Assembly (NCBI GenBank): GCA_963675425.1
Contig: OY776214.1
Span: 3,720,001-3,784,000, forward strand
Source: Sporobacter sp963675425
GTDB lineage: Bacteria > Bacillota > Clostridia > Oscillospirales > Oscillospiraceae
DNA length: 64,000 nucleotides
Direction: 5' to 3'
Below are positions 51,796 through 60,879 of this stretch, in pieces. Each line of letters opens with the position of its first letter. Position 1 is the stretch's first letter. Position numbers and translations under genes: made by a program. The notes below the pieces were generated by a model. That model ran no database searches. It worked only from the letters and a program-made list of their open reading frames with translations, and was not told the origin of the DNA.

Positions 51796-52722
51796 TTACA
51801 AGCCGGTATCCTCCGCGACGCCGAGCAGAATATTAAGGTTCTGCACAGCCGCGCCGGACGCGCCCTTGCCCAGATTATCAAACCGCGCAGTGACGATCGT
51901 CTGCTCGTCGTGGCCGTTGACGGCAATCTGCAGATTATTCGTATTCACGCCCCAGTTACTTTCCAGCATACCGTCCTCGGGTCTGCCGATCACCGAAATA
52001 AACCGCTCGCCCGCGTAGTAATCGCGGAGCGCTTCAAGAATCGATTCGGTTGTCTGTGGCGCTGAAAGCATATCATTATGCAGCATGAGCGTCGTGGCCA
52101 TGCCCTTATAGTAATCGTCAATGACGGGGCAAAACACCGGTGTGCGCTCAAGCCCCGCAACAGCCATGATCTCCGGCAGATGCTTATGCTTGAGGTCCAG
52201 CTTATAGAGCTTCGGCGCATACATGTCGGGCGTTTTCTCCGTCTCATATTCGTGGATGCGCTTCTTGCCCCCGCCGGAATAGCCCGTCAGCGAAAAGCAT
52301 GTGAGCGGATAATTAGCCGAAAGGATGCCAAGCTTGATCAGTGGGTACGCCAGGGCCAGAAAGCCCGTGGCATGACAGCCGGGATTCGCCACACGCGGCG
52401 CGGCCTTGATCTTTTCCCGCTGGTCCTTCGACAGCTCCGGAAAACCGTAAACCCAGCCAGGAGCCGTCCGGTGCGCCGTGGACGCGTCAATCACGCGCGT
52501 ATGGCCGTTATTAATGAGCGTGACGGCTTCCCTGGCCGCATCGTCCGGCAGGCAGAGGATGACGACGTCGGCCGCGTTTAAAAGCTTTTTCCGCTCAGCC
52601 GCGTCCTTGCGTTTGTCGGGATCAATCAGCAGCATCTCAATGTCGCCGCGTCCGCCGAGCCGCTCATAAATCTGCAGCCCGGTCGTGCCCTCCTGTCCGT
52701 CTATATAGACTTTTGGTTTCAT
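51796..52722 (-). CDS. argC: N-acetyl-gamma-glutamyl-phosphate reductase, short (type 2) form
   Basis: NADPH-dependent reduction of acetylglutamyl phosphate. 308 residues, the short ArgC type whose N-terminus is KVYIDGQEGTTGLQIYERL. The catalytic Cys lies in VANPGCHATGFLAL, and TGYSGGGKK follows. The type 2 form is less common than the 340-residue type. It is 9 bp downstream of argH and separated from argJ by the repeat. Confidence 0.93.
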   Translation of the reverse strand: MKPKVYIDGQEGTTGLQIYERLGGRGDIEMLLIDPDKRKDAAERKKLLNAADVVILCLPDDAAREAVTLINNGHTRVIDASTAHRTAPGWVYGFPELSKDQREKIKAAPRVANPGCHATGFLALAYPLIKLGILSANYPLTCFSLTGYSGGGKKRIHEYETEKTPDMYAPKLYKLDLKHKHLPEIMAVAGLERTPVFCPVIDDYYKGMATTLMLHNDMLSAPQTTESILEALRDYYAGERFISVIGRPEDGMLESNWGVNTNNLQIAVNGHDEQTIVTARFDNLGKGASGAAVQNLNILLGVAEDTGL

Positions 52723-52731
52723 ACCAAAACC

Positions 52732-54111
52732 TCATTTCCTATCGTTTAAGAAAAACCTTAAGCTTTCTATCTGCGCCAGCACGGACGATTTGGCCGGTCC
52801 GCCCGGCACGCTTCGCTGCTCTACGCATGTTTCAAGGCTGACTGCGTCATAAACGTCGCTGTCAAAGAGCGGTGAGCAGGCTTTATAGGTTTCAAGCGGG
52901 AGCGTTTCAAGGGTTTTGCCGTTTTCAATGCAGTCGCTGACAAGCTTTCCGATGACCGTATAGGCATCCCGGAACGGCAAGCCTTTCTTGACAAGATAGT
53001 CGGCGCAGTCTGTAGCGTTGATAAAGCCCTCGGACGCCGCGCGGCGCATGTTTTCGGGCTTCACGGTCATTGTTTCCAGCATCGCGGCAAAAACCGGCAG
53101 GATTTTTTTCAGGGTGTCAACAGCGTCGAACACCTGCTCCTTATCCTCCTGCATATCCTTGTTGTACGCCAGCGGGAGCGCCTTCATTACCGTAAGAAGC
53201 CCCATCAGGCTGCCGTAAACGCGGCCGGTTTTGCCGCGTACCAGCTCGGCAATATCGGGGTTTTTCTTCTGCGGCATAATCGACGAACCGGTAGCATAGG
53301 CGTCCGACAGCTCGATAAACTTAAATTCCCATGAGCACCAGTAAATGATTTCCTCGGAAAAGCGCGACAGGTGCATCATTAAAATCGACAGCGTACTTAA
53401 AAGCTCTATGGCGTAGTCCCGGTCTGATACGCCGTCTAGACTGTTTTCCGTGATACCTGCAAAATCCAGCGCGTCGGCGACGCTCTGCCGGTCAATCGGA
53501 TACGTCGTGCTTGTAAGCGCACCGCTGCCGAGCGGCGAGAGGTCCATCCGGTCATAGCAGTCTTCCAGCCGGGTCACATCGCGGCGGAACATATTGGCGT
53601 ACGCGCACATGTAGTGGCCGAACGTCGTGGGCTGAGCGCGCTGGAGATGCGTATACGCCGGCATGATTGTTTCGGTATTGGCCTCAGCCAGCTCCGCCAG
53701 CACATCAATCAGGTTCAAAACGCCGCTTGTGATACCGGTGATTTCCTTTTTCAGATACAGACGGAAATCCAGCGCGACCTGATCGTTGCGGCTGCGGGCT
53801 GTGTGCAGGCGCTTGCCGGCGTCGCCGATTCGTCGCGTCAGCTCCGCCTCGATGCTCATATGGATATCCTCATCGGACAGGCGGAATTCGAAATTTCCGG
53901 CTTCAATATCAGCCAGGATATCTTTGAGGCCGTCTTTTATTTTTTCGGCTTCATCGGCGCTGATAATTCCCTGCCGGCCCAGCATGGACGCGTGGGCGAG
54001 CGAGCCCTGTATATCCTCTTTGTAAAGCCTTTTGTCAAACGCGATTGATGCGTTGAGCTCGTCGGTCAGCGCGTCCGTATCGCTTGAAAACCGTCCGGAC
54101 CATAATTTCAT
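52732..54111 (-). CDS. argH: Argininosuccinate lyase
   Basis: Splits argininosuccinate into arginine and fumarate. 459 residues. The fumarase-superfamily signature GSSIMPQKKNPD is present, with the catalytic Ser in its loop, and TSTTYPIDRQSVADALDF is family-typical. SD AAAGGA before ATG 54111. It lies 15 bp downstream of a transglutaminase-like gene, which is unusual between argG and argH. Confidence 0.95.
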   Translation of the reverse strand: MKLWSGRFSSDTDALTDELNASIAFDKRLYKEDIQGSLAHASMLGRQGIISADEAEKIKDGLKDILADIEAGNFEFRLSDEDIHMSIEAELTRRIGDAGKRLHTARSRNDQVALDFRLYLKKEITGITSGVLNLIDVLAELAEANTETIMPAYTHLQRAQPTTFGHYMCAYANMFRRDVTRLEDCYDRMDLSPLGSGALTSTTYPIDRQSVADALDFAGITENSLDGVSDRDYAIELLSTLSILMMHLSRFSEEIIYWCSWEFKFIELSDAYATGSSIMPQKKNPDIAELVRGKTGRVYGSLMGLLTVMKALPLAYNKDMQEDKEQVFDAVDTLKKILPVFAAMLETMTVKPENMRRAASEGFINATDCADYLVKKGLPFRDAYTVIGKLVSDCIENGKTLETLPLETYKACSPLFDSDVYDAVSLETCVEQRSVPGGPAKSSVLAQIESLRFFLNDRK

Positions 54112-54126
54112 GGCGCGTTTTTCCTT

Positions 54127-54738
54127 TCAGTATTGTGAAAGACCCAGAGGCAGATTAGCCCATAAGTCGTTAAATTCAGTGTAGTGTGTCAGCGCATTTA
54201 CCACGTTGGGGTCGGGGTCGGCAAAAATCATCAGATAATCGACCTCGCCAAGCGCCGGACGGACCGCAAACGCCAGCTGCTCGTGATCCAAACTAAATTG
54301 AGCGTTGACGCCCGGCTTGTTGCCGCGGGCGTCCAGCCGTATCCATTTGCGTGCTTCTTTCAAGTAGACCCCGTTAAGTCCGTGCAATATAAGCTTGGAG
54401 TCATCTTCGTCCAGCCGCAGCAGCTGATAACAAAAACCGGCCGGTATGTTATTGGCCCGGCACAGGGCCGCCATCAGGTGCGACTTGGCAAAACAGATGC
54501 CTTCTCCCGCCGCCAGCACTTGTGAAGCGGCGCACGTCACCATTTTCCCGTTTATATCGTTTGAGTGCGCGATATTATCACGGACAAATTCATAGATGGC
54601 CTGGACGAGCGCAATCTCCGACGTTGCCAACTGATTCAGGCGCTCAGACAACGCGATAATTCCCGGGTCATCAAAATCAATAACAGGCGTCAGCGCAAGA
54701 TAAACGGACAGATCATCTGCTTGAACCATCAGTCTCAC
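54127..54738 (-). CDS. Transglutaminase-like cysteine protein in arginine operon
   Basis: 203 residues from GTG 54738 (AAGGTG 6 nt upstream; a longer frame to 54822 is possible). No signal peptide. The transglutaminase-like triad is complete: Cys82 in GEGICFAKSHL, His119 in LHGLNG, Asp136 in RLDARGN. Such cytosolic proteins are often peptidase-like or amidase-like, with unknown substrates. Its place between argG and argH may be accidental or may link to amino-acid use. Unlike the lipoprotein at 37962, the Cys is kept. Confidence 0.75.
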   Translation of the reverse strand: MRLMVQADDLSVYLALTPVIDFDDPGIIALSERLNQLATSEIALVQAIYEFVRDNIAHSNDINGKMVTCAASQVLAAGEGICFAKSHLMAALCRANNIPAGFCYQLLRLDEDDSKLILHGLNGVYLKEARKWIRLDARGNKPGVNAQFSLDHEQLAFAVRPALGEVDYLMIFADPDPNVVNALTHYTEFNDLWANLPLGLSQY

Positions 54739-54873
54739 GGCCACCACCTTCTTCCGCAGCTGTGTATAAATTGAACACGCGTTTATAGGTCTGAATATGG
54801 ATTCAATGTTATGGAATCCCATATTATATTCTTTATGGTTAAGAGTTTCCCGGGAAAAGCTTGAAAATGTACC

Positions 54874-54894
54874 GGGCGGATATGGAATCCGCCC
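54874..54894. repeat. Small GGGCGGAT palindrome
   Basis: GGGCGGAT-ATGGA-ATCCGCCC followed by CTACAA, a member of the TTGTAGGGGCGG-type short repeats also seen at 61597. It lies between argG and the transglutaminase-like gene. Confidence 0.5.
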
Positions 54895-54931
54895 CTACAA
54901 TTCTTTAATTTTGACAGCGGGCGGGTTTGGA

Positions 54932-56149
54932 TTATTTCCCGCGCATTTCATCGAGCAACGCCTTGGACTGGAGCGGCAGGCCAAAGAGATTGATGAAGCC
55001 CTCCGCGTCCTTCTGGTTATAGTCGCTCTCGCCGAAGGAGGCCAGGGTTTCGCTGTAGAGGCTGAAGTCGCTCCATACGCCGGCGTTGATGATGTTGCCT
55101 TTATAGAGCTTCAGTCGGACCTTTCCGGTGACGGTCTCCTGCGTTTTGTCAACAAAGGCAGAAAGCGCTTCTCTGAGCGGCGTGTACCATTGTCCGTTGT
55201 AGACCAGCTCGGCGAATTTGACGGCCAGCTGCTCTTTTAAATGCGCCGTCTCCTTGTCGAGGCAGAGCGTTTCGAGCACCTCGTGCGCATGGTATAAAAT
55301 CGCGCCGCCCGGCGTTTCGTAAACGCCGCGGCTCTTCATGCCGACCAGCCTGTTTTCCACGACGTCTAAAAGCCCAATGCCGTTTTTGCCACCGAGCTCG
55401 TTGAGCTTGCGGACAATATCGGAGCCCTTCAGCTTAACGCCGTCGACCGTTACGGGCACGCCCTTTTCAAATTCAATTTCCACGTATTCCGGCTTGTCGG
55501 GCGCCATTTCCGGGGAAACACCCATTTCCAGAAAGCCGTCCTTGTTATACAGCGGCTCGTTTCCGGGGTCCTCCAAATCAAGGCCCTCATGGGACAGATG
55601 CCACAGGTTTTTATCCTTGGAATAGTTCGTCTCGCGATTGATCTTCAAGGGAATATTATGTGCCTCGGCGTAATCAATCTCCTCATCACGGCTTTTAATG
55701 CTCCACTCGCGCCACGGGGCGATAATCTTCATATGCGGCGCGAAAGCTTTGATTGTCAGTTCAAAACGGACCTGATCGTTACCCTTGCCGGTGCAGCCGT
55801 GGCAGATGGCGTCCGCGCCCTCTTTGAGAGCGATATCGACAATGTGCTTGGCAATGATTGGCCGGGCAAACGAGGTGCCGAGTAAATACCCTTCATATTT
55901 GGCGCCGGCTTTCATGGTCGGTATGATAAATTCATCGACGAATTCGTCAACGATATCCTCAACATACAACTTGGACGCGCCGGTCTTCAGCGCCTTTTCT
56001 TCCAGACCGTCAAGCTCCGTGCCCTGTCCGACATCACCTGAAACGGCGATAACCTCACAATTGTTATAATTCTCCTTGAGCCACGGAATAATGATGGACG
56101 TATCGAGACCGCCCGAATACGCCAGTACGACTTTTTTAATTTCACTCAT
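54932..56149 (-). CDS. argG: Argininosuccinate synthase
   Basis: Joins citrulline and aspartate using ATP. 405 residues from ATG 56149 (SD GGAGG; a 20-residue longer frame is not supported). The N-terminal PP-loop reads AYSGGLDTSIIIPWL, and GNDQVRFELT with SPEMAPDKPEYV-type segments follow. First gene of the arginine operon; its promoter overlaps an ArgR-like palindrome. Confidence 0.95.
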   Translation of the reverse strand: MSEIKKVVLAYSGGLDTSIIIPWLKENYNNCEVIAVSGDVGQGTELDGLEEKALKTGASKLYVEDIVDEFVDEFIIPTMKAGAKYEGYLLGTSFARPIIAKHIVDIALKEGADAICHGCTGKGNDQVRFELTIKAFAPHMKIIAPWREWSIKSRDEEIDYAEAHNIPLKINRETNYSKDKNLWHLSHEGLDLEDPGNEPLYNKDGFLEMGVSPEMAPDKPEYVEIEFEKGVPVTVDGVKLKGSDIVRKLNELGGKNGIGLLDVVENRLVGMKSRGVYETPGGAILYHAHEVLETLCLDKETAHLKEQLAVKFAELVYNGQWYTPLREALSAFVDKTQETVTGKVRLKLYKGNIINAGVWSDFSLYSETLASFGESDYNQKDAEGFINLFGLPLQSKALLDEMRGK

Positions 56150-56180
56150 TGTTAAATACCTCCAGCTCATCACTGCTGAT

Positions 56181-56209
56181 ATAATACCATCGAATGCATT
56201 ATTATGCAA
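56181..56209 (-). promoter_or_regulatory. argG promoter with ArgR-like operator
   Basis: TTGCAT, 17-bp spacer, TATTAT on the minus strand. The -35 lies in the palindrome TGCATAATAATGCA (56195-56208), which resembles the arginine box TGAAT-N4-ATTCA with one change per half. It is about 32 bp before the argG start. Confidence 0.55.
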
Positions 56210-56277
56210 TAGCAGTTTTGATAAAATAACGTATATATTTAGTTTTATTTGGGTTGCGTTAGTTGTTCAAAAACACA

Positions 56278-56318
56278 AAATGCATAATATTCTGTATATT
56301 CATGAATATTATGCATTT
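56278..56318 (-). terminator. AT-rich terminator after TPM gene
   Basis: Fifteen-bp perfect stem AAATGCATAATATTC/GAATATTATGCATTT, then TGTGTTTTTG on the minus strand. Ends the xpaC-telA operon. Its TGCATAATATTCA halves also resemble arginine boxes. Confidence 0.65.
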
Positions 56319-56359
56319 ATATGTTTGAAGTTTTCCGGACGTTACACTCTTCCTGCGGC

Positions 56360-57343
56360 TTACCTCCGGCCACCGCCACCTCCGCCGAAGCCACCGCCGC
56401 CTCCACCGAAGCCACCGCCGCCTCCGCCGAAGCCACCAAAGCCTCCGCCGCCGCCGAAGCCACCGAAACCACCGCCGCCTCTGCCGCTCCCGCCGCCAAA
56501 GCCTCCGCCGCCAGGCGGCCTACCGCCCGGTCCGCGAGGTCCGCCGCGCCAGCCAGGTCCGCCCGGTCCGTACCACCAGCTGCGGTGCGGGCCATACCAG
56601 ATAAACCACGGATAATACCGCGGCATCGGCGTACCCATATGCGTATAATAAGCCCGGTATCGCCGCCGGTCGGACAGGACGGCAACAAAGAAAATAAAAG
56701 CAATGATCAGGATAATGACAATCCAGACAATGGCGGCCGACCACGGGCTATAGCTATAGTAGTAACCGTCATCGTAGTAACCGTCATAATACCCGTCACT
56801 GTATCCGTTGTTATATCCGCCGTTGTTGTCGGTACTGCCCTGATTAACATTATAATAGCCGGCATACCAGCTGAACAGCGCTTCAAGCATATTGGACGTG
56901 GCCTCTTCATAGCGGCCGGCGTCAAAGTCCGTCCAGAAATACTGATCGAAATAGCTATCAATCTTACTGGATGGGAATGAGCCGTAAATCCCATCACCCA
57001 CCGTCAGCCACGCCTTGTTTTCGCCGACAGCCAAAAGCAGCAGCATGCCGTTGTTGGCCGTCGCGCTGCCAACGCCCCAATCGTTAAAAAGCTGCATGCC
57101 GTATTCTTCGGATGTCATGCCATCCAAATAATCAACTGTTACGACGACAATCTGCGCGCCGTCACACTTTTGCTCCAGGTCAGCATTTGACGAAATGATT
57201 TTTTCCTCAATCGAGTCGGACAATACGCCGGCATAGTCGGCCACGTAATACTCGGAACTCTGGCTGACGACCGCCAGCGACGGTACGGCCAAAAAGCCTA
57301 TTAAAACCAGACTCAGCAGAACCGTTATAAGTTTCTTTTTCAT
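56360..57343 (-). CDS. TPM domain membrane protein with Gly-rich tail
   Basis: 327 residues. Signal peptide (1-24), extracytoplasmic TPM domain (about 30-160; EYYVADYAGVLSDS...QIVVVTVDYLDG), an Asn/Gly/Tyr/Asp linker, one membrane segment (about 205-227), then a cytoplasmic tail rich in Pro/Trp/Tyr and ending in an 80-residue Gly/Phe low-complexity run. Similar to YgcG-type proteins that accompany LemA. TPM domains are thought to act in membrane-associated repair or as phosphatase-like modules. Last gene of the operon. Confidence 0.85.
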   Translation of the reverse strand: MKKKLITVLLSLVLIGFLAVPSLAVVSQSSEYYVADYAGVLSDSIEEKIISSNADLEQKCDGAQIVVVTVDYLDGMTSEEYGMQLFNDWGVGSATANNGMLLLLAVGENKAWLTVGDGIYGSFPSSKIDSYFDQYFWTDFDAGRYEEATSNMLEALFSWYAGYYNVNQGSTDNNGGYNNGYSDGYYDGYYDDGYYYSYSPWSAAIVWIVIILIIAFIFFVAVLSDRRRYRAYYTHMGTPMPRYYPWFIWYGPHRSWWYGPGGPGWRGGPRGPGGRPPGGGGFGGGSGRGGGGFGGFGGGGGFGGFGGGGGGFGGGGGGFGGGGGGRR

Positions 57344-57346
57344 GGA

Positions 57347-57916
57347 TTATCCCTCCACCCCGAAGTATTCGGGGGCTGCTGCAAAGGCCAGATTTTTCAG
57401 AATGCTCACGGGAAATGCGCCCAATTCATTCCGGAAGGACGACACGGCGTTGTTATACGCGCTCGATTGGATAAAGCCCTGCGCACCGTCCAGCGTTTCG
57501 GCATAGCTTTGGGTAGCCACCGTCTCGCTGTCCGTCAGGTTTTGCTTCGCAAGCTCAGCCAGCAGCGCTTCATACGCCGACTGCATTTTCTCATTGGCGA
57601 TATACTTCCCTGATATCGTCTCGGCGTCCATCAGCGCCAGACGTGCCTGACGCAGGCTGTCCGCCTTGTCCGCAAGCGTATCGTAATGCGCGGCAATAGT
57701 GACAAGTCCAAGAGCGGCCGTCGCGCGCTTATCGAGCTGATCACTGATGCCTGGCTGCGTGTAGTTTTGATCTTTTATATACACGCCGTTATAAAACATC
57801 GTTTCTATTTTCCGCGTCTCGGCGGCAATAGAACGATGCACGCCGAACAGCGTGCCGAATATAATCACCAAGACCGCGACAAGTAAAGCCGTGCTGCGTT
57901 TTTTCAGCATATTCAT
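57347..57916 (-). CDS. LemA-like membrane protein
   Basis: 189 residues. One N-terminal membrane segment (about 9-27) is followed by a helical extracytoplasmic domain. The C-terminus YNNAVSSFRNELGAFPVSIL...PEYFGVEG is like the LemA family. The start overlaps the telA stop (TAATG), and it is 3 bp from the TPM gene, the usual LemA-TPM pairing. The function of LemA is not settled. Confidence 0.75.
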   Translation of the reverse strand: MNMLKKRSTALLVAVLVIIFGTLFGVHRSIAAETRKIETMFYNGVYIKDQNYTQPGISDQLDKRATAALGLVTIAAHYDTLADKADSLRQARLALMDAETISGKYIANEKMQSAYEALLAELAKQNLTDSETVATQSYAETLDGAQGFIQSSAYNNAVSSFRNELGAFPVSILKNLAFAAAPEYFGVEG

Positions 57917-59070
57917 TATTTTCTCAGGTCGAGAAGCTTCTGCTTCAGCTCGCCTTCAATGCGGCCGAGCTCTTCCTCCGCCGCTCGGCGCTTGGCAGCG
58001 CCCTCCGTCTGGATGGAGCGGACCTCTTCCAACGTCTCGATGAGCTTTCGGTTGGTTTCCTGCAGCGTTTCAATGTCCGCCACGCCCCGCTCGGACTCCT
58101 TGGCGATCTCAATTGTTCCCATCTTGAGCATATCGGCGTTTTTACGCAGCAGCTCGTTTGTCATGTTTGTCACCTCGCGCTGCGCTTCCATCGCCTGCTG
58201 GGAGTGGTGCAGGCCAAGCGCCAGAACCATCTGGCTCTTCCAAAGCGGAATGGTGTTGACGATGGAGGTCTGGATCTTTTCGACCATCAGGCTGTCGTTG
58301 TTCTGCAGCAGGCGGATCTGAGGGGCCATCTGGATGGAGATCGTCCGCGTAATCTCAAGGTCGTACAGCTTTTTTTCAAAGCGGTTGATGAGATTGGCGA
58401 AATCGTTGACGGCCTGGGCGTCCTCCGGCTTTCCGGATTCCTCCGCCTTCCTTTTCAGCTGCGGCAGCAAAACCTCGTTGCATTCCTTCAGCTTTTCCTT
58501 GCCGGCGAGGATATACATCGTCAGCTCTTTAAAGTACGCCTGATTAAGCTCGTACATTTTATCGAGCATCGCCGCGTCCTTTAAAAGCGTGTACTGGTGC
58601 TTTTCGAGCATTTCGGAGATCTTGTCCACATTGACGGAGGTCTTGTCGTACTCAGCCTTCATAGTCGCGATCTGGTTGCGAATTTTCTTACCGAGGCCAA
58701 ACAGGCCCTTTTTCTCGTTTTCCCCGTAGTTGAAGCCCTTGAGCTGGACAACCAGGTCAGAGAGCATATCGCCCACCTCGCCCATATCCTTTGTGCGCAC
58801 GTTATCCAGCGTCGAGGCTGAGAAGTCGGCTATATTTTTCTGCGAGGCCGCGCCGTACGTCAAAACGGCGTTTGTATCCGTAATATCAATCTTCTGCGAG
58901 AAATCGTGCACCGCTTTTTGTTCCGCCTCGTTCAGCTGGCTGAGGTCAAGCCTGGCGGCCGCGGCCTTGTCGGCCGACGAAACCAGCTCGGGTGCCTCGA
59001 TCGTCTTTGCGGCCGGCGCGTCTGCCCCGAAGGACAGGCTCGGTGAGTAAGCAGAGGTATTGTCAGGCAT
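57916..59070 (-). CDS. telA: TelA-family toxic anion resistance protein
   Basis: 384 residues, soluble and mostly long helices, matching TelA/YaaN proteins linked to tellurite and other toxic-anion or cell-envelope stress tolerance. Segments such as GFNYGENEKKGLFGLGKKIRNQ and QMVLALGLHHSQQAMEAQREV are family-typical. In Bacillus yaaN follows xpaC, as here. The mechanism is unknown. Confidence 0.88.
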   Translation of the reverse strand: MPDNTSAYSPSLSFGADAPAAKTIEAPELVSSADKAAAARLDLSQLNEAEQKAVHDFSQKIDITDTNAVLTYGAASQKNIADFSASTLDNVRTKDMGEVGDMLSDLVVQLKGFNYGENEKKGLFGLGKKIRNQIATMKAEYDKTSVNVDKISEMLEKHQYTLLKDAAMLDKMYELNQAYFKELTMYILAGKEKLKECNEVLLPQLKRKAEESGKPEDAQAVNDFANLINRFEKKLYDLEITRTISIQMAPQIRLLQNNDSLMVEKIQTSIVNTIPLWKSQMVLALGLHHSQQAMEAQREVTNMTNELLRKNADMLKMGTIEIAKESERGVADIETLQETNRKLIETLEEVRSIQTEGAAKRRAAEEELGRIEGELKQKLLDLRK

Positions 59071-59166
59071 AGAAATGTCATCCTTTCATTTATCATCAGG
59101 TACAAAGCCGTTATTTTATTCGCTATTTGCGATTTTATTGCATACAAACGGCCATTTGAATCATCC

Positions 59167-59805
59167 TTAAAAATCCTTGCCGGCAAGGCCTTCTTTTTGC
59201 AGCATGCTTTTGAGGACAACGATATCGGTTTCAATGTCAAGCGCCTGATCGGCAAACAGCGCGTCCAGCTGCTTTTTATAGCCCTCGAGCGTTGTGTCGA
59301 GGATTGTTTCAATCCGTTCCATCGTGCCGGTAATATTTTTTCCCATGCCGCCGAGGCCCGACATCCGGTCATACGTATTGAGCAGCTTCATCGTCGTGGG
59401 CAGATAAAAATCCGCGAAATGCTTGACCTGACGGTAATCCGACGGGTCCTCAATGAGGTCTTTAAAAATTTTGTCCGTAATTGCTATGATCTCATCGATT
59501 TTCTTTTTAACCTCGGTATTTTTAATACTGTCCCGCAGCCTGGCCATCTCGTTAACGGCGACAACGCCCTCCGCCATCAGCGCGTCAATCTTCTCGTCGC
59601 CGGTTGTCACGGGCTTTTCCGGCTCCTTGACGTATTCTGTTTTCCCGGGGAAAATGACAGACAGCACGGCGTACGCCGCCACACCCAGCGCCACGAGTAC
59701 GGCAAAGTGCCAGAACTTATACAGCGGGAACAGAAGACAGTATACCAGCCAGATGGCGGCCAGGCCCCAGGCCGGCGCGGCCGATTTTTTGCGAATCTCG
59801 CGCAT
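59167..59805 (-). CDS. xpaC: XpaC-like membrane protein
   Basis: 212 residues from ATG 59805 (GGAGC nearby). An alternative GTG at 59871 adds 22 residues. Two adjacent membrane segments (about 12-50) are followed by a helical domain (TGDEKIDALMAEGVVAVNEMARLRDSI) typical of the XpaC family. That family was named for hydrolysis of 5-bromo-4-chloroindolyl phosphate, but a true enzyme role is unproven. First gene of the xpaC-telA-lemA-like-TPM operon. Confidence 0.78.
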   Translation of the reverse strand: MREIRKKSAAPAWGLAAIWLVYCLLFPLYKFWHFAVLVALGVAAYAVLSVIFPGKTEYVKEPEKPVTTGDEKIDALMAEGVVAVNEMARLRDSIKNTEVKKKIDEIIAITDKIFKDLIEDPSDYRQVKHFADFYLPTTMKLLNTYDRMSGLGGMGKNITGTMERIETILDTTLEGYKKQLDALFADQALDIETDIVVLKSMLQKEGLAGKDF

Positions 59806-59921
59806 GTGTTCGTGCTCCGTTTCTTCATAATGAATCGTTGTGACGTCTGCGGGACCAAAAGCTTGTCCCACAAAGGCCTGAACACGACCGGCCAGCCTTA
59901 ATTTGCCAGCGTGTCCCTTCT

Positions 59922-59950
59922 ATTTTATGCGGTTGCAAACAGCCTGTCAA
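59922..59950 (-). promoter_or_regulatory. Promoter of the xpaC-telA operon
   Basis: TTGACA, 17-bp spacer, TAAAAT on the minus strand, near-consensus. About 110 bp before ATG 59805. Confidence 0.75.
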
Positions 59951-60211
59951 GAAGCAGACGCCTATAAAGTCGCGTTCTTCTTGACATTGTTTGTCTTGTT
60001 ATATTATCATCGGTATATTAAACGCCGATGTGCGCTTGTATGCACCTCGGGGCCGCGCCGGAAAAAGACCCGGTCAGGCGGCCCCTATATAAAAAGCGCG
60101 CGGCGCGCCAGCCGCTTAATTAATAGTATGCCGCGCCGCCGGATGACGTGACCAATCCCACCGCCCTTATTATCGGGGTGCGGCGGGCAGATTATAAAAG
60201 GAATGGTCGTT

Positions 60212-60859
60212 TTGATTAAGATTGCCCCCTCCATACTATCCGCCGATTTTACGCGCCTCGGCGAGGAAATTTTAAGCATATCGGAAGCCGATTACCTGCA
60301 TTTTGACGTAATGGACGGCATTTTCGTTCCGAATATTTCCGTCGGCATCCCCGTTTTAAAGTCTGTCCGGAAATGTACCGATATGACACTAGACGTACAC
60401 CTCATGATTACCGAACCCGTCCGCTATGTCGAAGATTTTATTGACGCCGGCGCGGACCTCGTCGTAGTCCACGAGGAAGCCGACACGCCGGAAAACACCA
60501 AAATGGCGCTGGAACGCGTTAAACGCCGCATAAAGAAAGCGGGACTCTCCATTAAGCCAAATACCCCCGCCGAACGCGTCCTGCCCTATTTGGAGCTTGT
60601 GGACCTTGTTCTGGTCATGACCGTTGAGCCGGGCTTCGGCGGCCAGAAATTTATGGCGGACATGCTGCCGAAGATTGAATTTCTTCGCCGGACGCTTGAC
60701 GAGCGCGGCCTGGCCTGTGAGCTCCAGGTTGACGGCGGGATCAATCCCGAGACAGCAAAGCTTTGTATCAATGCCGGCGCGGACGTGCTGGTGGCCGGGA
60801 GCGCCGTATTCGGCGCACCGGACCGCGCACAAATGATCCGCCAACTACGGTCACACTAG
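60212..60859 (+). CDS. rpe: Ribulose-phosphate 3-epimerase
   Basis: Interconverts ribulose 5-phosphate and xylulose 5-phosphate. 215 residues. TTG 60212 gives the standard MIKIAPSILSADF start and lies 9 nt after AAAGGA, whereas ATG 60203 directly abuts that site. Metal and catalytic residues are in HFDVMDGIFVPN, DVHLMI, MTVEPGFGGQ and VDGGINPETAKL. recR follows after 20 bp. Confidence 0.94.
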   Translation: MIKIAPSILSADFTRLGEEILSISEADYLHFDVMDGIFVPNISVGIPVLKSVRKCTDMTLDVHLMITEPVRYVEDFIDAGADLVVVHEEADTPENTKMALERVKRRIKKAGLSIKPNTPAERVLPYLELVDLVLVMTVEPGFGGQKFMADMLPKIEFLRRTLDERGLACELQVDGGINPETAKLCINAGADVLVAGSAVFGAPDRAQMIRQLRSH

Positions 60860-60879
60860 CGGCCGAAAGGATTATCTGT

